Shown: positions 43,171 to 54,130 of the stretch, piece by piece
Layout: each line of letters starts with the position of its first letter
How positions within the stretch are numbered: position 1 is the first letter of the stretch
Assembly (NCBI GenBank): GCA_022606425.2
Contig: JAHDVF020000053.1
Span: forward strand, 1,674,001 to 1,738,000
Length of the DNA stretch: 64,000 bases
From: Lepidostoma basale
Taxonomy: Eukaryota; Arthropoda; Insecta; Trichoptera; Lepidostomatidae
Reading direction: 5' to 3'
Position numbers and translations under genes: made by a program
The notes under the pieces: generated by a model
What the model was told of the DNA's origin: nothing
What the model saw: the letters and a program-made list of their open reading frames with translations, nothing else
The model's database searches: none

Positions 43171-44138
43171 CCCATGCATAATTTTTGTTATTGACGATAA
43201 AAACAATTTTCTTAATATAAAATTATAGTATATGGATGTGATATGTTTTTTAGCTTGCATGGGCATTTTCGAAATTTAGTTAGTCTTAAATCTTTAAATC
43301 TTATTTGATTTGCAAATATTATCATAATTTACATTTTCGAACTGAGAACATTAGTAAAATTTTATATATGAATATTCTGGGATATATTTCATATTCTTAA
43401 ATGATTTTCATAGATCAAAAATGAAACGTTAATTATTTAAATTTAATTTTACGTTTTTATCTAAATCTTTGGAAAAACTCGAGCAATCTTTCCAATGCAT
43501 TTATCTATTTGATCTGATGAACAGTGACGTAGAATAATAAGTTATTTAAATGCAGTGCACTAATGAAATCCACGTGCGCAATCGATTACCGAGATGCATA
43601 AAACAATAGACGTTTGTAAAAAGGTGCAGAATCGATCGGCAGGCCGGAACCTTGACTCTCCGAGGCGGTCGCAACGCAAACACCCCGTGAGCGCGCGTCT
43701 GTCTCGCCAGTTATGCTTCCGGAATTAATGGCGCATACATTTGAATATATTTAGGGCGCCCTCGCCCCGTCGACCCTGCGCCCTGTTTCACTTAAACCCA
43801 GTCAGCTGGGACTCCAGAAGTGCATTATTGAACTTAAAATCGTTATTTTTTGCAAGCCATTAAATAGATTTTTATTTGTCATTGTTTTAAAACATTTGCA
43901 TCAAATGACCGTCATAACTCCTCATTAGATTTTCCTTGTGCCATATCAGGCTTCTTAGTATTACGCTTCCCGAAAAAAATCTTCCACAATTTTGACGGCG
44001 TGATGATTGGTTATTTTTTTTTATACGCGAATTTCAATTTCATGCATTGAACAAATTAAATTTTCAAATATACAAGATATGAAATATTCAATTATTACAT
44101 GAATTAAGGAATAATAACTTAAATATTTTATTAATTTA
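43171..44138. other. Spacer with a G+C segment at 43570-43800
   Basis: 43620-43790 (ggcaggccggaaccttgactctccgaggcggtcgc; gagcgcgcgtctgtctcgcc; gggcgccctcgccccgtcgacc) may be unique host DNA. No gene supported. Flanks are A+T-rich. Confidence 0.45.
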
Positions 44139-44139
44139 A

Positions 44140-44320
44140 CTAACTAACTAACTAACCATCACGCCGTCTCCCCGAAGGGGTAGGCAGAATGAATGGACTG
44201 CCACACTTTTCTTTACTGACATATTTCTCTCGCTTCCTCAACATTCATACATCGTGTCATGCACGCGCGTCGATTTCTCTGACTCCTCACATGGCCGACA
44301 TTCAATATTTGATTTAGTTG
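44140..44320 (-). mobile_element. L1 LINE 3' end, well preserved
   Basis: Starts with complement of (gtta)n, aaccatcacgccgtctccccgaaggggtaggcag, and continues to gccgacattcaatatttgattta. Its sequence is very close to the 61650 copy. Confidence 0.85.
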
Positions 44321-44334
44321 TTTTATTTATTTGT

Positions 44335-44490
44335 TTTATTTTATTAATTTAAACACTGTTTTTCTACTTTTAAGCTTATTTCTCGAAATATTTCGAAAAT
44401 TGTACACTTTCATCATCTGGAAAACGATATGTAAGTATAAATTTCATTATGAAATTCCACAGTTGAGTTAACAGTTTAAGTTTATCAAAA
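44335..44490 (-). ncRNA. Hammerhead-like motif in palindrome, family I, decayed
   Basis: The complement reads cagatga, T, gaaagtgtacaattttc, gaaat, and flanks aaacactgtttttctac / gaaattccacag match the 3868 unit. GUC lost. Confidence 0.45.
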
Positions 44491-45115
44491 ATTAATTAAT
44501 CTCTTTCGTATAATATGAAATGTTTATTATAAAATTTTGTAAAAAAATGTGTTTTTACATCTGAACGTTCAATGTACAAATCTGCATTTTTAGATATTAA
44601 AAAGATAATATGTATTGTATGTTTATTTATTATTCAAAAAGACGAATGTGAACCAGAATCAACACACGCGTTTTGATTTTATGATTCTCATTTTTGAGGA
44701 GATGAATTTTTTACTCGTTTATACCTATAATATCAGTTGACATTTTCGCTATTGGTAACATGCTCACCACATACAATTTGATTCTGCGAATCGTGGGGAC
44801 ACTGGTTCGCTATTGCGATGAATCAGCCCTGGACGTCCGAATATCTCGTCTCCGAGTCGAACTGGAAAGCAATGGATGGACTGGTTTTTGTCATCTGTAT
44901 TCTCGTCCGGTCGGAATGCCTTCCCGCGCGCTTCGGATTCTATTGAATATCGATCGATACGCCGTAAAAAGTTGAGGATTGTCTTCTCTGCGAAATGGTC
45001 GTCCATTCTGTAGACTCTTTGATTTATGTTTTATTTTAATTGTTTAATGAATGACAACAACGATGCAATAATATTTTTATATGTCTCTCTTGTCTTATTA
45101 TTTTTTTTTTATTAT
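44491..45115. other. Spacer with a unique-looking segment 44760-45010
   Basis: Open frames run on both strands of a balanced segment (gaatcgtggggacactggttcgc). Plus frame begins MLTTYNLILRIVGTLVRYCD. No domain recognised. Confidence 0.35.
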
Positions 45116-45116
45116 T

Positions 45117-45295
45117 ACTAACTTACCATCACGTCGTCTCCCCGGAGTGGTAAGTAAAAAAAATGGACCGCTGCATTTTTCTGTCCTTATAAACTAATCT
45201 TGATTCCTCTATATTCATACAACGTGTCATGCACGCACGTCGATTTCTCCTACTCCTAAAGTGATCGACGTTTTATATTTGATTGATTTGATTTC
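45117..45295 (-). mobile_element. L1 LINE 3' end
   Basis: actaacttaccatcacgtcgtctccccggagtgg to gatcgacgttttatatttgattgattt. Diverged. Confidence 0.75.
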
Positions 45296-45304
45296 TCTGT
45301 TTCA

Positions 45305-45600
45305 AGGTCCATTGTTTTGGCCAAAACATTATGATACTCGTACTTCAAAATGAATAACTTTTTTAATTTTGAAACATTTTTATAATTCATTCATTTATCA
45401 ATTTCAATAAATTGTCACGTTTCGCCAAACAATGCTGGAGTTGGCAGCAGGTGTTACAAAACTATAACACCTGATTTTTGAAAAAAACATTTTTTGGCGA
45501 AACAGCTGTCGCGACAATTTCAAATACGTTAATTAATAAATTGTGAGACGTATTATACCAATGTTTCAAAATAAAACATGTATTAACAAAGATCAGTGAA
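45305..45600. repeat. Family B palindrome, both arms with hammerhead remnants
   Basis: Starts tccattgttttggccaaaacattatgata, inverse of the end of the 22669 unit. Minus arm has gtcacgtttcgcc, plus arm has GGC, GAAAC (45499-45503), AGCT, GTC (45508-45510) then gcgaca. caggtgtta/taacacctg meet at the apex (45449-45472). The plus core has ctgattt in place of ctgatga. Confidence 0.6.
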
Positions 45601-45772
45601 ATTAATAATTATATCTTTTCATTTGAATTTTTGAGTAGTTATGTATTAACATACAAATTTTTAAAAGTATTAATGGTAGAAGTTTAAATATGAGTATTAA
45701 GCGCCCTTGAGGTGAGTTATTCACGAAAACGGCGCTATACAAATAAGCCTAATTATTATTATTATAATACGT

Positions 45773-45906
45773 TTTATTTTAGTTTTGAATTAAAAATAAT
45801 TTTTAACACTTTTATTTTTAGTTTTAACACTTAAATCAACCATTTATTTTAGTTTTGAATTAAAAATAATTTTTAACACTTTTATATTTTGTTTTAAGAC
45901 TTAAAT
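45773..45906 (+). repeat. 70-bp tandem duplication
   Basis: tttattttagttttgaatta .. tttttaacacttttat at 45773 recurs at 45843 with few changes. Confidence 0.85.
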
Positions 45907-46011
45907 GTTTGTTTTTGTATCCTTAATAAAGCTCCAGCGGGAACGAGAGTAAAATAAAATTGTGTAAAAACACAATAAAAGTTTTTTATTTTCTTAAATA
46001 ATAATAAGTAT

Positions 46012-46246
46012 TTTTTTATGTACAACAGGTCGTTTGAACCCAATTACCGTACACAATTTTTTTTTGGCTATTATATTGATTCCCGTGACATGTGATAGGT
46101 AGCCAATTTATCGCCATTTTATTGTCACGTGAATTCTACACCAGACCAAAGACAGTGTGACATCACACTGCCATCGTCGGGAATCGAACCCGGGACCTTC
46201 GGTATGGAAGTCAGAGCTCTTACCACTCTGCCACGAAAGTCATCGT
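46012..46246 (-). mobile_element. tRNA-derived SINE, type A, full length
   Basis: Complement: A box tggcagagtgg, B box ggttcgattcc, body (one base lost in tgtgatgtcacactg), type A end (gggttcaaacgacctgttgtac), A-rich tail. Best reference copy of type A together with 24454. Confidence 0.9.
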
Positions 46247-46875
46247 TAAACATTATAATACATTTAAAAAAATTCGGGAGGCAAGTTTAGTTTAAATAAT
46301 GCAGATTTGTACAAAAAAGGGTTTGCATTATTTTTTTTTACTTTCAAGATAGCGTTTCGATAAATATGTACGTACTTTTAGCCTTTCGATAAATATGTAC
46401 GTACTTTTTTGTCAAATTACAAATATGGCACCGCATTGCAAAATTGAGATTTATCTGTATTAACCGTCCGTTTTTTTAGCGTCTTCCAAATATTCCGAAG
46501 AATTGCTCACGCTGCCATACACATCTTAACCAATTCCCCATTCAGCCGTGTTCCGAGAACGGGCTGGCGACCGTCTGGGAACAATCGCGAGACAAGGAGG
46601 ATGGACATAAATCAATAGCAGGCAGGTGTTTGAACAACTATCGCGGCCAGAATTCATAATTGAGTTAGCCTTATACACAATATCATAGTACTGGCCCACG
46701 AAAATCATAACAACGGATAAAAATTTACTTCAAACAATAACACTTGCATTTTATTCATACTGTGTCGCATAGACGACTTTGAGTTATTGATTTTAATTAC
46801 AATATTGTGTGCGTACTCTACTCTGCAACTTGACCGTATCAGCAAACAATTCAATATCTTCACCCAACTATTTTT
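46247..46875. other. Spacer with a 29-bp tandem duplication
   Basis: agc(g/c)tttcgataaatatgtacgtactttt is repeated at 46351-46379 and 46380-46408. 46500-46640 is balanced and unmatched. No gene supported. Confidence 0.55.
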
Positions 46876-47068
46876 TTAATTAATACGAATTAAAATATCT
46901 GTTTTATAAAAGTTTCATTATATTTTATATGCATGACATATTCGCCTATCTAAGGCATTATCAAATGTGCATGTCATTCCAATAAAATATAAATAAACTT
47001 CATAACTTTCATTCGTATTTATTATTTTATATGGAGTTTAATGTCATTGTTCAAGAAATAATAAATAA
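46876..47068. repeat. Family E palindrome
   Basis: Minus arm core on the complement: TTGATAA, T, GCCT/AGGC stem II, GAAT (A15.1 lost), ATGTC. Right arm lacks the 5' core and continues catgtcattcc .. cttcataactttcattcg .. gttcaagaaataataaata. Confidence 0.6.
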
Positions 47069-47154
47069 ATAAATGCTTTTATTTAAATCGTTTAATGGAA
47101 TACTTCATTACACATTACAGTTCTAAAGATATTAATTTTCTTGTCCAATAATGT

Positions 47155-47600
47155 TAAGATGGCAGTGCAAAATGGTGTTCTCGTTCCGACCCTCTTGTGT
47201 GGAAGTGAAGCATAGAACTGGTAAAAGAATGATAAAATTAGACAAATGGACGAATGTGTCGTAAATATTTACATGAGTGTCAAATGCAAATATAAAGAGT
47301 AAATGCAGTGTGAATGAATGAACAAAATAATGAATGGGTCATTTAGTGGTTTAGATACATGGAAAGAACGAATGAATACATGATGAAGAATGGCTAAGAA
47401 ATTATATGATGTTACATTATACGAGTATATAACGATATAAACAAAACATGAAATAGAAGAGTACCAAGAAAAACGTGGCACAATCAAATTTTAAATGACG
47501 ACCACGTGAAAAGTCGGAGAAATCGACATGCGTGTGGTTCATTCTTGCTGCCTACCCCTTTGGGAGGAAACGTCGTGATGTTTATAGTATAGTTAATTTT
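47155..47600 (+). mobile_element. L1 LINE, 5'-truncated
   Basis: agatggcagtgcaaaatggtgttctcgttccg through the WF.. and RVPRKTWHNQIL-like blocks (frames broken) to cctacccctttgggaggaaacgtcgtgatg. Confidence 0.8.
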
Positions 47601-48110
47601 AAAAATGGATGCCTAATTTTGGTTGATATTTAAACGACAATTGTCAATGGAGAGGTTTGTTGGGAAATTGACATTTGAATTAATATTTGGGGCGTCGCGA
47701 CGTCGCCGCGGCGCCATGCTGCACAGCTGATAGTGGAGATTTTCACGGCCAGCATCCCATCAGCATCCCGCGCACTCCTCTCCTGACTATTGTTACACCT
47801 CCGAACACATACAGCGGCGCTCACACACGTGCGGCGGCGCATTTCCTATTCCGGGCACACTGCTTGGCTCCCTCTCGGTTCTTCATACATTAGTCGGTGG
47901 ATTCACTTAAGAGAGATGAGTGATATTATAGGAGCACCGGATACATGAGATTCAGATTTTCTTTGAAACAGAGCGCTCATAGCAAAATCACCATCACGCG
48001 ATACGTGCAAACACAAACCACTTTTAATACGTGCAGCGATTCGTATTAAATTCAAAAGTATTGTTATGACACGACTCCATTCTGGTTGGTATATGTTATA
48101 GTACATATAT
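47601..48110. other. Spacer with CpG-rich segment 47690-47880
   Basis: cgtcgcgacgtcgccgcggcgcc and following 150 bp form a G+C island with short open frames on both strands and no domain. Possibly unique host DNA. Confidence 0.4.
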
Positions 48111-48111
48111 G

Positions 48112-48500
48112 ACTAACTAACTAACTAACAAACCATCACGCCATTGCTCCGGAGGGGTAAGTAGAGAGGAAGGATCGCCACAATGTTCTTTCTTGGCATA
48201 CCTCTCGGGCTTCCTCTACATTCATACATCGTACCATACACGCACGGCAATTATTCCGACGTCGAATGTGGCCACCTTTTAGTAATTGATTAATTTGGTC
48301 ATGCCATGTTTTCCTCGGTCCTTCTTTTTCCACAAACGCTGCTTGTGTACAACTTTTTAACCATTCTACTCTTATCCTTTCGTTCCATATGTCCAAACCA
48401 TCTCAGGGATCCTTTTTTAATTTTATCCATGATGCAGTTATCTACCTAACATTTCTTTCTTATTTCATCGTTCGGTATTCTATCAAACTATTGTTCGTTC
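48112..48500 (-). mobile_element. L1 LINE, 5'-truncated
   Basis: (gtta)n complement at 48112-48130, aaccatcacgccattgctccggagggg. The minus frame reads GPRKTWHDQINQLLKGGHIR and CRACMVRCMNVEEAREVCQE to SAMA-like end (STYPSGAMA). Extends to 48495 with the WFGHMER block out of frame. Confidence 0.85.
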
Positions 48501-48529
48501 TTAGTACATACATGTATTATATATTATGA

Positions 48530-48680
48530 AAAAATAGAATTACACTTTGTTTTATGTTTTCACAACACTTTTTATTACTTTTCGCATCCATGTTTTGATT
48601 GCGCCGTTTTTAAATTGATAGTAAAATTTGCGCATTGAAAAGGGTTGTGAAAATACAAAGTATGATTCTATAATTATTAT
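48530..48680. repeat. Family G palindrome
   Basis: tagaattacactttgttttatg .. ttttcacaacacttttt is inverse to gaaaagggttgtgaaaatacaaagtatgattcta. Same family as 62765. The hammerhead-like core on the minus strand (aaaacatg) is decayed. Confidence 0.5.
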
Positions 48681-49020
48681 ATGTGAATCTACAACACAAA
48701 GTGAAGGTGAATTAGAATACATATTTATATTATGGAACCGTATACAACTTGAAATTCTGTATAATGATAATCAACAATGATGCCCCGTGCATACTGCAGT
48801 CACTGTGAAATGGAATGAAGGTATAATGCGAGGTGATTTCTAGTAATTAAATTACACAAATAACACAGGCGAACTAGTCCCTAACAATATATTTTTAAAT
48901 ATTTGAATTTAAACATACTTGGAAGAAAATATAAAAAATACTGTGAAATTTCTATAGCCAGTATTCGATCGTTTTAAGAGTTAAAAATTCAAAATTACCC
49001 TAGTAATTTAAAGAGGTAAT
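48681..49020. other. Spacer
   Basis: Nothing recognised. Confidence 0.5.
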
Positions 49021-49494
49021 TAAACGTTTCAGGATGCTTGAAGAATTCTTTTGGAAATACCCTGACATGAAGATAAGCAGCAAAGTGAGAATCTATAAAA
49101 CTTGTGTGCGACCTATCATGAAATATGGGATCAAGTGCAGGGCGGACACCGCATTCACAAAAGACACGCTCAGAGTGTCAGAAATGAAGACGCTCAGATA
49201 TACGAGTATATCTGGCAAGACACTGCAAGAGAGGATAAGGAATACACGGATAAGGGAGATATGCAAGGTCGAGGATGTCGTTAGGTGGGGAAGGCAAAGG
49301 AGAAGATACTGGTATGCACACGTGAGGAGAATGAATCCATCGAGACTCCCCTTCATTGTGTTACACGGCCAGCCCCATGGTAGACGACCCCCGGGTAGAT
49401 CACCAAGTGGATCGACAGCTGGGAGTCGACTTCGCAGGAGGCCAATTCCTCTTAAGAAACAGGCCACTAGGCCTACACTAAGAAGAAGAAGAAG
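49021..49494 (+). mobile_element. L3 LINE, thumb to C-terminus, best copy
   Basis: An open frame of 181 codons starts at 49034. It reads KISSKVRIYKTCVRPIMKYG (thumb), SGKTLQERIRNTRIREICKV, ICKVEDVVRWGRQRRRYWYA, HVRRMNPSRLPFIVLHGQPH and GRRPPGRSPSGSTAGS. After this it runs into the 3' end and an AAG tail (aagaagaagaagaa at 49480), then by chance into the next LINE. No RT catalytic motif, because of 5' truncation. Confidence 0.85.
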
Positions 49495-49745
49495 AATTAG
49501 ACGTTATAGCCAGTTCCACGGATTGGCCACCGAAGCCGAGCCGGAGAGATCAGAGCAATCAAGACCCTGTACGTATTAAGACCAGCCGGAATAAGATCTC
49601 TCAGAAGGTTAAGACAGCGCCTGATGGAAAATGTTCTAACTGATCTGACTAAGATGGGCTAAAGAGATTGCAACCTAGCAAACGGTGCAGGATCGAGGAC
49701 TTTGTAATGAGATCAACAATGAGACTAAAACTCTTTAAGAATTTT
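49495..49745 (+). mobile_element. L6 LINE, C-terminal fragment
   Basis: Starts ttccacggattggccaccg, reads GHRSRAGEIRA, KTLYVLRPAGIRSLRRLRQR, MENVLTDLTKMG then stop, then out of frame CNLANGAGSRTL and aaactctttaagaattttac. It follows the L3 tail directly. Confidence 0.7.
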
Positions 49746-49904
49746 ACGGCCATCTTAAGTAAATATATAAGAATATAAACGTTCAACAAAAATATCGATA
49801 CAAGTCGAATTTATAACAAAAATTTTAAGATATTTGATTCATTTCATTACATTTCTATTTTTCATATTGTCATCAATATTCTATGAATTTAATGAGATGT
49901 TGAT

Positions 49905-50515
49905 AAGATGTATGGACCGCCACATTGTTCTTTCCTGACATACTTTTTTATCTTTGTCAATATTCATACATCGTATTATGATTTCTCACGTGGCCGACAT
50001 TCAATATTAAATTTATTTGATAGTGCCACAGGGGGATTGAAGACAGAATGGTGAATAAGGTTTATGTAAACGACGTGAACGGAACGAGAAATAGAGGAAG
50101 ACGAAGGAAAACTAGGCACGATAAAATCAATCAAATATTAAATATCGGTCACGTGAGGAATCGGAGAAATCGACCTGGGTGCATGACAAGATGTATGAAT
50201 GTAGAGAAGTATGTGAGGACAGAATATAGTGACGTTCCTTTCTTTCTAACTACCCCTCCGTAGAGACGGCGTGATGGTTAGTTAGTTAGTTTTTTGATAG
50301 TGCTACATTTTCCTCGGTCTTTCTCTGCCTCTAGTTTCGTTTATATCGTTGACATATACTTTTTTTTACCATTATTTCCTCATTCATTCTTTCCATGTGT
50401 CCAATATATCTGAATTATTCGTTCATTATATTGTTCATAATAATTTCATTTCACTTCTTATATTTTCATTCGACGCTCTATCATACACAGATTTTCCACA
50501 CCTTCATCTAATAAT
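49905..50515 (-). mobile_element. L1 LINE split by a younger L1
   Basis: Minus L1: 49905-50030 (atgtatggaccgccacattg .. gccgacattcaatatt) and 50308-50515 (ttttcctcggtctttctctgc .. atcatacacagattttccac). The two parts join at the target-site duplication. Confidence 0.85.
50031..50292 (+). mobile_element. L1 LINE inserted into an older L1 with 15-bp TSD
   Basis: Bounded by tttgatagtgccaca (50016-50030) and tttgatagtgctaca (50293-50307), 14 of 15 matching. A 71-codon frame reads MVNKVYVNDVNGTRNRGRRR and CMTRCMNVEKY, then gacggcgtgatggttagttagttagttt. 5'-truncated. Confidence 0.9.
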
Positions 50516-50560
50516 AATCTAAGCATAGAAATATTGAAATTTAATATTTCACGTGTGTTT

Positions 50561-50755
50561 TTACGCGATTCGGTTTAGTTCGGCGGGATATATTACCTGG
50601 TTAGCAATTAAATGAAGTAGTGTATCATTACTGACTCCTGCCTCTCGACATCGCGAGAGGAGCACATCATGCATATTACATGAGCAGGCGGGGTGCCCGC
50701 ACTGTCGCGGTCCCCATTCATGGAGAATCCTTAGGCTGTCTAGAAAGTTTTCCAT
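50561..50755 (-). other. Unassigned 64-codon frame, Cys/His-containing
   Basis: Minus frame reads MENFLDSLRILHEWGPRQCG then HPACSCNMHDVLLSRCREAG. Composition is balanced and protein-like, but the family is not recognised and no splice context could be established. Could be an exon of a host gene or a transposon remnant. Confidence 0.2.
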
Positions 50756-51154
50756 CTGTTAATTGAGATTCTGTGCTGACAAATCGATTTATTCAACTCT
50801 CAAAAGTATACTCAAGTCTACATTCACAAAATTTTGATCGTTTTTACTAAAAGTATGTAAATATCCTACTTCTTTGACGGATCAAATTGTTTTAATCGTC
50901 TTTTATATTAAGAATTAAAATGATTTAAAATCCTGTGTGCTCCGCATAATTAGGTTTGTTTATTTCAAGTTTCTAAAAGACAATAATAATTATTTTAACA
51001 TCTTGTCGAAATCAATATATTTTTACAAGTGAAATTAGTACAAAAATGTCGTGGAATAGTTATATAAATTTAGTTTTTTTATAATTATTTGTTATTCAAT
51101 ATCGATTTTAAAAACTGATCTCGTGTCATTACCTGGTGTTTACCCGTAGCTCTT
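50756..51154. other. A+T-rich spacer
   Basis: Nothing recognised. Confidence 0.5.
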
Positions 51155-51545
51155 TCTGACTGAATTCTTGCTAGGTATGCTAAGCTCCCAATCATTGGAG
51201 AGAAGGATGAATATCCACTTGGGAGTTCACTTCTTTCAGCTGATTGGCGGCCATATACATAACTCGAATGTCCTGAGTGAAGTAGGTCTATTTGTCCCTG
51301 ATAATTACCTTCGTCAAAGACAGCACATATTGTTTTTATTTGCCGCGCTGCAGAACTAACATGCCAATGGTTATGCCTGTGGGTAGGGCAATCTCATTGC
51401 TAAATCGGGTCGCCTCGGATGATTTAGTGAAAGTGTGAGTTACCTCAGGGATGCAATATCAATGTTATGATCCTTTCTCATTCTTAATCTTAATGGTTTT
51501 TTTTGCTTCTCTTATAAATTATTATAATGTAGGTGTAAACGATCT
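51155..51545 (+). mobile_element. Jockey-like LINE (L8) C-terminal end
   Basis: Frame reads MLGMLSSQSLERRMNIHLGV, SNVLSEVGLFVPDNYLRQRQ then a stop, followed out of frame by the MPVGRAISLLN-type end. Matches the 18200 copy on the other strand (NIYLRQRQHRLF). Confidence 0.7.
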
Positions 51546-51604
51546 GGAATTATATGTCTATAATAGTTGCGATTTTTATTCAAATAAATAAAAACAAAAA
51601 AAAA

Positions 51605-51718
51605 CAAAAATTTCCTTAGGAGGAGCTATTCCGGACAGCGCAGGATAAGGAAGAGTTTACCAGAGTGATCGCCAACGTCGGGGGGACCTGATAGGGCACT
51701 TTAAGAAGAAGAAGAATT
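51605..51718 (+). mobile_element. LINE C-terminus, AAG-tailed, family uncertain
   Basis: ggaggagctattccggacagcgc gives RTAQDKEEFTRVIANVGGT and a stop, typical of a LINE end (..AQDR..F..V..), then ctttaagaagaagaagaa. Confidence 0.5.
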
Positions 51719-51739
51719 TACCTTGTTTTATTTCTTTTA

Positions 51740-51870
51740 TTGGAAAATTGTTTTTATGACTGGTTCCATCGGGATCGCTGGCAAAGATTAACCCGACACA
51801 TAAAGATGCCAGCGACCCTAATGAATCTGGTACACAAACAATAAACTATGGAAAGAAATATTTTTTTTGG
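51740..51870. repeat. Family D palindrome, decayed
   Basis: gactggttccatcgggatcgctggc is inverse to gccagcgaccctaatgaatctggtac, apex near 51800. GAAA is reduced to GAAT. No intact core. Confidence 0.5.
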
Positions 51871-51884
51871 TAGATCAGTGTAAC

Positions 51885-52268
51885 TTCTCTTTCTTGGCTG
51901 ATGTTTTGATCACACACGCACGTCGATCCTACCGACTTCTAGCATGTCCGACAGTTAAAATTTAATTACTCTGGTCATGCCCCTTGCTTTCCTCGATCTT
52001 TCTCGGCTCCGTAATCCAATCACATTATTAACGTATACTTTCTTAACCTATTTTATTCATCCATGTGTCATATGCTCAAACTAACGCAGCGGCTCTTTCA
52101 TAATTTTGTTCATAATACTTTCTTCCGCTCTATATCCCTTCCTGATATCAGCATTTCAAATTATGACGTGTGTCGTTTGACTACAAACACGTCTAACGGA
52201 TCTCCTCTCTACCGTATTTATTATGCTTTCAACGTGTTTCTACCAGTTCCATGCTTGACTACCATATA
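51885..52268 (-). mobile_element. L1 LINE without extreme 3' end
   Basis: cacacacgcacgtcgatcctaccgacttc to gtttctaccagttccatgcttgactaccatata; RGRP..W and ERM blocks on the complement, frames broken. Confidence 0.75.
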
Positions 52269-52324
52269 CGAGTATAAGAATTGGAAATAGATTTATACGA
52301 GAAGTATTATTAAATAGTCTAATA

Positions 52325-52450
52325 ATTTATGGAAATAGTCCATTGTTTTGGCCGTTTGGTTATCAAATTGCCCTGGTGAAGATTGGGTCCAAGCGAAACT
52401 AGTTGGCATCCATTATAATAACCATGCCGTGGTTAAATACAATGTGTTTA
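52325..52450 (+). repeat. Family F unit, decayed
   Basis: agtccattgttttggcc, then ccctggtgaagattgggtccaagcgaaactagttggc: stem ttg/caa, GAAAC, TA, GTT. Only the ACUAGU stem III is intact. Flank taataaccatgccgtggtta is shared with 54036. Confidence 0.5.
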
Positions 52451-52599
52451 ATTATTTTATATCTGTAGGTTTAAGTATTTCCATTCAGTTGATAAAATAA
52501 CAATGAAGCTACTGTGGTTTATTTATGTAAAAAATGGTTTATCATGAATGGAATATTATACTTGGCGTATGGATAAAAAGCAAAAGATTACTATTTGCT

Positions 52600-53100
52600 T
52601 GTTAGTTGGAATATTTCAATGGATGCACTCCAGCATCCCGCTGTTCTTGGACATAAACTCGTTTCACACAGGCGAGCCGCTGCAGAAAGCAAACGTTTTT
52701 ATCCTCGCCCTTATCTGCTCCTGTGATCTAGTTTGACTTACATGATATGCATAACAAACAAATTCGATGCATCCTTCTAAGGGCATAATGGCATTATTGC
52801 CTAACTTCCTGTAGGGGCACGCCGGCAGCAGAGGGCTAGCCGCGGCCCGCAACTCCCGGGGTCACGTGGAGCGGCGACACAAAGGGCCTTCGCTCCTGGC
52901 GAAACAAAGCGGATCGGAGTTCAATATTTACATTTAAAATCCAGAGTTAACTTTTTATTTCTTTCCTCGCGGGTCTGTTATCACAGTTGTTACAGGCTTT
53001 GTCCTGTCTATTATTGTTTGCAGCGCCGTGGGCCACTTTACGGCCGCCGAAACTAAAACAAAACTTTACAGTACCTGCATACGGTTATTGCCGCGGTACT
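52600..53100. other. Segmented G+C-rich DNA, possibly unique host sequence
   Basis: 52640-52720, 52800-52920 (cggcagcagagggctagccgc) and 53010-53110 (cagcgccgtgggccactttacgg) are of raised G+C. A 136-codon frame from 52987 begins MLQALSCLLLFAAPWATLRP, superficially like a signal peptide, but its second half is A+T-rich and shows no domain. Confidence 0.35.
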
Positions 53101-54035
53101 GTTTCTACTATCACACACAATAAAAACATTCGATTCTCAACACACAAATCACTTAAAGTTTTGCTGCAACGTGCCAGATCTTTGCATGCCTTAGGGTTTC
53201 AAGGAATATTAGATACGTTCTCGTGTGCATATGGCATGGCTAGCCTTATGTCTATTGGGAAATCTCAGGAAAAATCATACTTTTGCTCATTTTCTTATTG
53301 GAAACTTTGTTTTGCAAGCACACAGAATTCAAAAAATTTTGAATACATTTTAAACGTAAATTCTCAAAACATAAAAGAAAACAATATAAAAAAATAATGG
53401 ATATTTCATATAAAGATAACTGATAAAAAAATATTTCACACAATTATTTTTCTTCACTATAAAAATAAATAAATAAATTCCTGCTGTAAACCGTGATACA
53501 CTTTTTTTTAAATTTTTTAAATCATGGCGAATTATTTAGCGAAAGTACTCAATTTTACCCCTGTAGGAATTGCGCGATGTGATTTGGGATTTTTAGAATT
53601 TTTCCCTAATCTAAAAATATTTTATTTCAACACGTTAATGTATGTACATAGGCAGCGTAATGAGTTTCAGTGCATATCTGCGAAATTTGATTTAAATAAA
53701 TATTCACTCGTTGAATTCATTTTTTTAATTAAATGAATTATTACTAAAAACATTTTTTTAAAAATTAATTATTACTATAAACTTTTTTTTTAAATTAATT
53801 ATTACTAAGAAAATCACGATTCTAAGGCATTTTAATAATGTAGAAAATAATCAGATTACAGTTTGTTCATATTTATTACAGAACAACAAATTTAATTTTA
53901 AATGTTTAAAATGCGGTTATATATTTAAAACACGTATTTTATATGTCTTTAGAATATAAATAAATAAGATAAATTGACAATTGATCATAAATCAAATAAA
54001 TTCTTAAAAAAGTATTTTATATTTTTACATGTTTT
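53101..54035. other. A+T-rich spacer
   Basis: A short duplication 'aattaattattacta' occurs at about 53735, 53763 and 53793. Nothing else recognised. Confidence 0.5.
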
Positions 54036-54130
54036 AATATTACGAGTATATTGCCCTAATGAAACATATGTCCAAGTTGGCATCAATTAAAATAACCATA
54101 CCGCGGTTAAATGCAATTTGTATTTTATTA
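54036..54130 (+). repeat. Family F fragment
   Basis: gccctaatgaaacatatgtccaagttggcatcaattaaaataaccataccgcggtta. The gaaactagtc core segment is deleted. Confidence 0.45.

Noticed and set aside
52987..53397. Possible secreted 136-residue protein
   Set aside because: The hydrophobic start is plausible, but the rest is A+T-driven, no domain is seen and no splice or polyA context supports it.
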